Shown one piece after another: positions 58,578 to 64,000 of a stretch of DNA of 64,000 nt (its first letter is position 1; every line of letters starts with the position of its first letter). A program made the translations under genes and the position numbers. Location: the NCBI GenBank assembly GCA_015061035.1, contig SUXK01000004.1, positions 1 through 64,000 on the forward strand, in the 5' to 3' direction. The notes under the pieces are model-generated. The model made no database searches. It was not told the origin of the DNA and was given only the letters and a program-made list of their open reading frames with translations. This stretch comes from Bacteroidales bacterium. GTDB taxonomy: Bacteria; Bacteroidota; Bacteroidia; Bacteroidales; G3-4614.

Positions 58578-58845
58578 CTCAGTACTTTGTTTTCTCAAAA
58601 TATTAAGGGATAGGTTGCTTTAGAGTATAATATTTATCAAAAAAAATGAAAGATTATCTCTAAATATAATTAACAAAAACGATAATGATATAAATCTGTA
58701 TTATCGGTTAAACTTCTATATATTCCCTCTTTTTGGTTACTGATGCAATATTAAATATTTTTTTTAATATTAACACCATATTGAATATATATTTTTACTT
58801 TTTGGTCAATTTTTTTTATTTTATTTACGATATAGTCAAAAAACA

Positions 58846-59083
58846 TTTGCTCTCGCTGTGAAAAATATTAAAGTAAACTTCTTATTTCTCGCTCGCTTTT
58901 TTATTCTATATTTGAGGGAAACCTCCAATATACTTTCGCTCCCTGTGAAATATTCAAGTAAACTTGATATTATTTCGCTCGTTTATTTATTGTATATTTG
59001 AGGTAAACCTCCAATATACTTTCGCTCGCTGTGAAATATTCAAGTAAACTTGATATTATTTCGCTCGCTTAATCGTATATTTG
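58846..59083 (+). repeat. Tandem promoter-bearing repeats upstream of ruvC
   Basis: Two complete units (about 86 and 83 bases, from 58911 and 58997) and one partial unit (from 58846) share TTCGCTCGCTGTGAAATATT and AAGTAAACTTGATATTATTT. Each ends in the -7 box TATATTTG (58907, 58993, 59076). The last lies 18 bases before the ruvC ATG. The units also contain the small dyad GAGG-TAAA-CCTC. Confidence 0.75.
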
Positions 59084-59100
59084 TACTTTAATAGTAAAGA

Positions 59101-59664
59101 ATGGCAGATAATAATTTGAAAATATTAGGCATAGACCCGGGCACTAATGTTATGGGATATGGCATTATTGAGTGTAATGGCAAAGAACCTTCGTTAATTG
59201 TAATGGGAACTCTTAAACTTAACAAGTTTGAAAACCATTACGTAAGGCTTAACAGAATATATGAACGTGTATCGGGGCTGATTTCGCAATACTCTCCCAA
59301 TGAATTGGCTATTGAGGCTCCTTTTTTTGGCAAGAATGTACAATCGATGCTAAAACTTGGCAGGGCTCAGGGTGTTGCTATGGCGGCTGCTATTCATCAC
59401 GAATTACCTATTACAGAGTATGCCCCCCTAAAAATCAAAATGGCTGTTACGGGTAATGGTGCTGCATCGAAAGAGCAAGTGGCTGATATGCTTAAACGGA
59501 TTTTACATATACCCGAAGAGAAGATGGCTCCCCAACTTGATGCTACGGATGCTGTTGCTGCTGCTTTATGCCACTTTTACCAAATGAAATCGCCAATTAC
59601 AGAAAAGGGGTGCAAAAGTTGGAAAGAGTTTATTTCTAAAAATCCCAACAAAATTGTTAAATAG
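59101..59664 (+). CDS. ruvC: Holliday junction resolvase RuvC
   Basis: 187 residues. It cuts four-way junctions in recombination. ILGIDPGTNVMGYGI carries the first catalytic Asp, LAIEAPFFGKNVQS the Glu, and PQLDATDAVAAALCHFY the C-terminal Asp pair. It starts 18 bases after the last of three repeated -7 boxes and stops 12 bases before metH, so the two are probably cotranscribed. ruvA and ruvB are not in the window. Confidence 0.96.
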   Translation: MADNNLKILGIDPGTNVMGYGIIECNGKEPSLIVMGTLKLNKFENHYVRLNRIYERVSGLISQYSPNELAIEAPFFGKNVQSMLKLGRAQGVAMAAAIHHELPITEYAPLKIKMAVTGNGAASKEQVADMLKRILHIPEEKMAPQLDATDAVAAALCHFYQMKSPITEKGCKSWKEFISKNPNKIVK

Positions 59665-59675
59665 TATATATTTCT

Positions 59676-62600
59676 ATGATGACATATAATCTGAAAGAAC
59701 TTCTAAACAGTCGTATTCTTATTCTGGATGGTGCTATGGGTACTGAAATCCAGAAGTTGAATTTAAATGAGGATGATTTTAGGGGTGATTTATTTAAAAA
59801 TTATAATAAAGAACTAAAAGGGAATAACGATATTTTAGTTCTTACTCAACCTGATATTATAAAAAATATTCATCGTGCATATCTTGAAGCAGGTGCTGAT
59901 ATTATTGAGACTAATAGTTTTAATGCTACCTCGGTTTCGATGAGTGATTATGGTTTGGAAGGTTATGTATCGGAGATTAACAGATGTGCTGTAAGAATTG
60001 CAAAAGAGGTTGCAAGTGAGTTTTCTACAAAAGATAAGCCTCGCTTTGTTGCTGGTAGTGTTGGCCCAACAAATAAAAGTTGTTCAATCTCTCCCGATGT
60101 TAGCAACCCTGCCATAAGGTCTATTACTTACGATGAACTTTTTGACGCATATTGCAAACAGATTGAGGTGCTTGTTGATGAGGGTGTAGACATTATTCTT
60201 TTAGAAACTGTTTTTGACACTCTTAACCTAAAGTGTGCTATTGATGCTGTAACTCATCTTTTTAAGAAGAAAGATATTGAACTTCCTTTGATGATTTCAG
60301 TTACTATTGCTGACAATGCTGGTCGTACTCTTTCTGGACAGACTCTTGAGGCTTTTGTTGCGTCTATATCTCATGCTCCTATTACAACAGTTGGAATTAA
60401 CTGTTCTTTTGGAGCAAAGGATATTTTACCTTTTTTACGAAGATTATCAGAGATTGCTCCTTTTGCAATATCGGTTCATCCTAATGCTGGTTTACCTAAC
60501 AGATTTGGTGAATACGACCAAACTCCCCAATTAATGGCAAACGATATGAAGCCATATATTGAGGAACAACTCGTGAACATTGTAGGGGGTTGTTGTGGAA
60601 CTACTCCTGAACATATTAAACGTATTGCTGAAATTGCTAAAAATAGTAAACCTCACTCCTACGCTAAGAGAGAGAGTAAACTTGTTCTGGCTGGACTTGA
60701 ACCTTTGGCTGTATGCAAAGAGAATAACTTTGTAAATATTGGCGAGAGGTGTAATGTTGCTGGTTCCAGAAAGTTTTTGAGGTTGATTAATGAGAAGAGT
60801 TACAGCGAAGCACTCTCTATTGCTCTTAAACAGGTTAATGATGGCGCCCAAATTATTGATATTAATATGGACGATGGCATGTTAAATGCCAAAGAGGAGA
60901 TGACAACCTTCCTCAGACTTCTTGCCGCTGAACCTGAAATTTGCAGAGTTCCATTTATGATTGACTCTTCGGATTGGGAAGTTATTGAGGCTGGACTAAA
61001 AAACGTTCAGGGCAAAGCAGTTGTAAACTCAATAAGCCTTAAAGAGGGAGAAGATATATTCATAGAGAGGGCTAAACGCATTAGAGATATGGGTGCGGCT
61101 GTTGTGGTTATGGCTTTTGATGAAGAGGGTCAAGCCGATACTTTTAATCGTAAAATTGCTGTTTGCAAAAGAGCATACGATATATTGACAACAGAGTGCA
61201 ACTTTGCAGCAGAGGATATTATTTTTGATCCCAATATTTTGGCTGTTGCAACAGGTATTGATGAACATAAGAATTATGCAAAGGATTTTATTGAGGCTAC
61301 TCGCTGGATAAAATCAAATCTACCTCACGCAAAAGTCAGTGGTGGCGTGAGTAACCTTTCATTCTCGTTCAGAGGAAACAACTACATTAGGGAGGTTATG
61401 CACTCGGTGTTCCTATATCATGCCATCAATGCTGGCATGGATATGGCTATCCTTAACCCTGCAACGAGTGTAAACTATAACGATATTCCAGAGAACATTT
61501 TAGAGGCTGTTGAGGATGTTATTCTTAACAGAAGAGATGATGCAACTGAGCGTTTGATTGAGATTGCAGAGAGCGTTAAAGAGGTTAAGATTACAAGTAG
61601 TGCCTCACCAACTATACAAAATAAAAACCTAACTGTTGCAGAGAGATTAAGCAACGCCCTTGTTAGGGGCAATAGCGACAATCTGGAGAGTGATATTAAT
61701 GAGGCTTTAACTCAATATGGCTCGGCTGTTGCAATTATTGAAGGACCTCTTATGGATGGTATGAATAAAGTTGGTTCTCTGTTTGGCGAAGGTAAGATGT
61801 TTTTACCTCAAGTGGTTAAGAGTGCCAGAACAATGAAGTGTGCTGTTGAAATTCTTCAACCTTATATTAAAAGCGAAAATAGTTCATCGCAAAAGAGTGC
61901 CGGAAAGATTGTTTTGGCAACTGTCAAAGGTGATGTTCACGATATTGGGAAAAATATTGTTTCGGTTGTTTTAGGTTGCAACAATTATGAGGTTATTGAT
62001 CTTGGTGTTATGGTAACAGCCGAGACTATTATTGATAAAGCGATTGAGGTTGGTGCTGATATTATTGGTGTTAGCGGCCTTATCACTCCTTCGCTTAACG
62101 AGATGTGCAATATCGCAAGAGAACTTGAAAATAGAGGGTTGGATATTCCTCTGTTAATTGGTGGAGCAACAACATCGGAATTGCATACTGCTGTTAAAAT
62201 TGCTCCTCTTTATAGTGGTGTTGTTGTGTATGTTAAGGATGCTTCGCAAGACCCCATTATTGCTGCAAAACTGACTAATAACAGGATTAGAGATAGTTAT
62301 ATTAATGAGATTAAAGAGCGACAACACTTTTTGAGAGAAAGTACAAAATGTGATGACACTGTTTCTTTGTCTGTTGCCGAAGGATTAAGAGATATAAGTT
62401 GCTGCAACGGATATACTCCTACTACTCCTAAGGTATTGAACAAAGAGATTAATTTATCTTTTGAAATAAGTGAACTTATTGATTTTATTAATTGGGGACA
62501 ACTTTTTAATGTTTGGAAACTGAGTGGTAAATTTGCTTCAGTTGCATACCTTAATGGTTGCGACCACTGCAAAGCATCGTGGCTTGCATCTTTAGCCGTA

Positions 62601-63353
62601 GAAGAGAGGAAAGAGGCTTCTGAGGCAATGCAACTACACAAGGAGTGTTTAAGAGTAATAAAAGAGGTTTGTGACAAACTTAATCCTAAGATTAAAGCAT
62701 CTGTATCGTTCTTCAAAGCAAATTCAAAAGATAATAGCATTATTATCAAGAGTGATAATGATATTATAATTCCAACCCTACGCCAACAAAAGAAGAGAGA
62801 TAATAATGAGGGTGGATACCTTGCTCTTTCTGATTTTATTTTACCCGAAGAGAGTGATAAGGTTGATTATATTGCAACTTTTGCTGTTACTGCTGGAAGA
62901 GATATTCAATCATATATAGAGTATCTGAAGAGTAACGGAGATGATTACAAATCGGTACTTCTGCAATCTATTGCAGACCGCTTAGCAGAGGCTGCCGCTG
63001 CATATACCCACTACCTTGTAAGAACCGATATGTGGAGTTATTCAAACGAAGAAAAGAACGTAGCCGATATAATTAAGGGTAATTGCTGTGGTATTAGACC
63101 TGCAATAGGATACCCTTCCCTACCCGACCAATCACTTATGTTTGAAATGAAAAATTTTATTGATTTTGACAAATTGGGTATTGAGGTTACTGAGAATGGT
63201 GCTATGTATCCAAGTGCTTCGGTATGTGGTTTTATGATTGCCAACCCTAATGCAAGATATTTTACCTTGACTATTGATGAAAATCAACGTAATGTATATT
63301 GTCAAAAGAGAGGTATAGCATTGGATGATGCTAAAAAATGGATTGCCGTATAG
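59676..63353 (+). CDS. metH: Cobalamin-dependent methionine synthase
   Basis: 1225 residues with all four modules in order: the homocysteine/zinc barrel (~1-320; zinc Cys in GINCSF and GGCCGTT), the methyltetrahydrofolate barrel (~345-610; NIGERCNVAGSRKFLR), the B12-binding region (~640-880; axial ligand in KGDVHDIGKNI, about H755) and the SAM reactivation domain (~900-1225; IRPAIGYPSLPDQ, with Arg and Tyr for SAM). It is full length with nothing missing. A second Met (codon 2) is an alternative start. Confidence 0.98.
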   Translation: MMTYNLKELLNSRILILDGAMGTEIQKLNLNEDDFRGDLFKNYNKELKGNNDILVLTQPDIIKNIHRAYLEAGADIIETNSFNATSVSMSDYGLEGYVSEINRCAVRIAKEVASEFSTKDKPRFVAGSVGPTNKSCSISPDVSNPAIRSITYDELFDAYCKQIEVLVDEGVDIILLETVFDTLNLKCAIDAVTHLFKKKDIELPLMISVTIADNAGRTLSGQTLEAFVASISHAPITTVGINCSFGAKDILPFLRRLSEIAPFAISVHPNAGLPNRFGEYDQTPQLMANDMKPYIEEQLVNIVGGCCGTTPEHIKRIAEIAKNSKPHSYAKRESKLVLAGLEPLAVCKENNFVNIGERCNVAGSRKFLRLINEKSYSEALSIALKQVNDGAQIIDINMDDGMLNAKEEMTTFLRLLAAEPEICRVPFMIDSSDWEVIEAGLKNVQGKAVVNSISLKEGEDIFIERAKRIRDMGAAVVVMAFDEEGQADTFNRKIAVCKRAYDILTTECNFAAEDIIFDPNILAVATGIDEHKNYAKDFIEATRWIKSNLPHAKVSGGVSNLSFSFRGNNYIREVMHSVFLYHAINAGMDMAILNPATSVNYNDIPENILEAVEDVILNRRDDATERLIEIAESVKEVKITSSASPTIQNKNLTVAERLSNALVRGNSDNLESDINEALTQYGSAVAIIEGPLMDGMNKVGSLFGEGKMFLPQVVKSARTMKCAVEILQPYIKSENSSSQKSAGKIVLATVKGDVHDIGKNIVSVVLGCNNYEVIDLGVMVTAETIIDKAIEVGADIIGVSGLITPSLNEMCNIARELENRGLDIPLLIGGATTSELHTAVKIAPLYSGVVVYVKDASQDPIIAAKLTNNRIRDSYINEIKERQHFLRESTKCDDTVSLSVAEGLRDISCCNGYTPTTPKVLNKEINLSFEISELIDFINWGQLFNVWKLSGKFASVAYLNGCDHCKASWLASLAVEERKEASEAMQLHKECLRVIKEVCDKLNPKIKASVSFFKANSKDNSIIIKSDNDIIIPTLRQQKKRDNNEGGYLALSDFILPEESDKVDYIATFAVTAGRDIQSYIEYLKSNGDDYKSVLLQSIADRLAEAAAAYTHYLVRTDMWSYSNEEKNVADIIKGNCCGIRPAIGYPSLPDQSLMFEMKNFIDFDKLGIEVTENGAMYPSASVCGFMIANPNARYFTLTIDENQRNVYCQKRGIALDDAKKWIAV

Positions 63354-63447
63354 GTATTATATTAAGAGTTTATTTAAAAATATTTAATTTCTATTATTTT
63401 TAGCGACAATATATTATTTTTGTGTGTCAAAAAAATTAATTATAAAT

Positions 63448-64000
63448 ATGAAAAAGATGAGAGTTGCCGTTGTTGGATATGGCAATATAGGTAAATTTAC
63501 TATCGATGCCATTGAGGCTTCGTGCGATATGGAAGTTGCAGGAATTGTTAGACGTAATGTTTGTGATATTCCTGAAGAGATAAAAAAATATAAAGTAGTT
63601 AGTAACATTAAAGAGATTGAAAAGGTAGATGTTGCTATTCTTGCCACACCAACCCGTAAGGTTGAGGAGTACGCAAAAGAGATATTGGCAATGGGTATTA
63701 ACACTGCCGATAGTTTTGATATTCACTCTGGGATTACCTCACTAAGAGCAAACCTCGATAAGGTTGCAAAAGAGAGTGGTGCTGTGGCTATAATATCGGC
63801 TGGATGGGATCCAGGTAGCGACTCTGTTGTACGTACTCTAATGGAGGCTGCTGCTCCTAAAGGTATTACTTACACTAACTTTGGACCAGGTATGAGTATG
63901 GGGCACACAGTTGCTGTTAAAGCAATAGAGGGTGTTAAGGCCGCTCTTTCAATGACAATTCCCGTTGGTACTGGTATTCACAGAAGAATGGTGTATATTG
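63448..64000 (+). CDS. ddh: meso-Diaminopimelate dehydrogenase (5' part, cut by the window)
   Basis: 184 codons from ATG 63448 to the window end, absent from the ORF track because it runs off the edge. The N-terminal Rossmann loop is VAVVGYGNIGKFTIDAI; ILATPTRKVEEYAKEIL, NTADSFDIHSGI and SAGWDPGSDSVVR are typical of NADP-dependent D-amino-acid dehydrogenases of the Ddh family, which make meso-diaminopimelate from tetrahydrodipicolinate in one step. The -7 box TATTTTTG (63415-63422) lies 26 bases upstream. The start may instead be ATG 63457. Antisense ORFs at 63414-63726 are shadows. Confidence 0.93.
   Translation, partial: MKKMRVAVVGYGNIGKFTIDAIEASCDMEVAGIVRRNVCDIPEEIKKYKVVSNIKEIEKVDVAILATPTRKVEEYAKEILAMGINTADSFDIHSGITSLRANLDKVAKESGAVAIISAGWDPGSDSVVRTLMEAAAPKGITYTNFGPGMSMGHTVAVKAIEGVKAALSMTIPVGTGIHRRMVYI

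Noticed and set aside
58846-59083. CRISPR array
   Set aside because: Units are contiguous ~85-bp tandem copies without unique spacers, and no cas genes are nearby.

Overview
The window reads as chromosomal DNA of a low-GC member of the order Bacteroidales, probably an uncultured gut or host-associated lineage. Three things support this: promoters of the Bacteroidetes type (TTTG, about 19 bases, TAnnTTTG) in front of many genes; three secreted proteins with C-terminal type IX secretion (T9SS) sorting tails; and gene clusters typical of the phylum (dnaN-exonuclease-coaBC-DUF4835-recN-rlmB and dut-TPR-DUF4292-envC). There is no prophage, insertion sequence, CRISPR array, rRNA or recognisable tRNA. 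Most of the window is core chromosome; the novelty lies mainly in non-coding DNA.

Layout. 0-7.3 kb: a broken AraC-type regulator, an intact AraC regulator on the minus strand, and a divergent YbhGFSR-like efflux operon (outer-membrane factor, lipoprotein adaptor, two ATPases, two ABC-2 permeases). 7.3-8.5 kb: a promoter, a long-hairpin RNA candidate, a small secreted protein and a repeat/hairpin-rich gap. 8.5-15.4 kb (minus strand): pgk, pyrF, prfA, then an aromatic amino-acid operon (aminotransferase, DAHP synthase-chorismate mutase, prephenate dehydrogenase) preceded by a complete Phe/Tyr attenuator with a leader peptide. 15.4-19.9 kb: a lipoprotein, a secreted leucine-rich-repeat protein, cvfB and tilS. 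20-27.3 kb: pheS, nth, ybaK, a truncated LamG-like protein, thrS and a T9SS subtilase. 27.4-29.5 kb: a GDP-fucose pair (gmd, fcl) with clearly higher GC. 29.6-36 kb: sbcCD, a DUF2795 protein, a cobalamin adenosyltransferase and a methyltransferase-like protein. 36.3-41.1 kb: a very large multidomain GH2 beta-galactosidase. 41.3-47.7 kb: the dnaN operon. 47.9-54.6 kb: the dut/envelope operon ending in a flippase. 54.8-56.7 kb: a BspA-like surface protein behind a 290-nt structured RNA. 57-64 kb: gdhA, a tandem promoter-repeat array, ruvC, metH and a partial diaminopimelate dehydrogenase.

How the parts fit. The aromatic operon supplies chorismate-derived Phe and Tyr and appears to sense them through translation of a leader peptide holding eight consecutive Phe/Tyr codons. 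The GH2 enzyme, the subtilase and the BspA-like protein are probable T9SS cargo, and the DUF4835 gene in the dnaN operon may encode a T9SS component (PorD). MetH and the adenosyltransferase both use cobalamin but are far apart. The strongest undescribed candidates are the Phe/Tyr attenuator, the switch-like leader RNA ahead of the BspA-like gene, the 7.4-kb hairpin RNA and the triplicated promoter unit ahead of ruvC.
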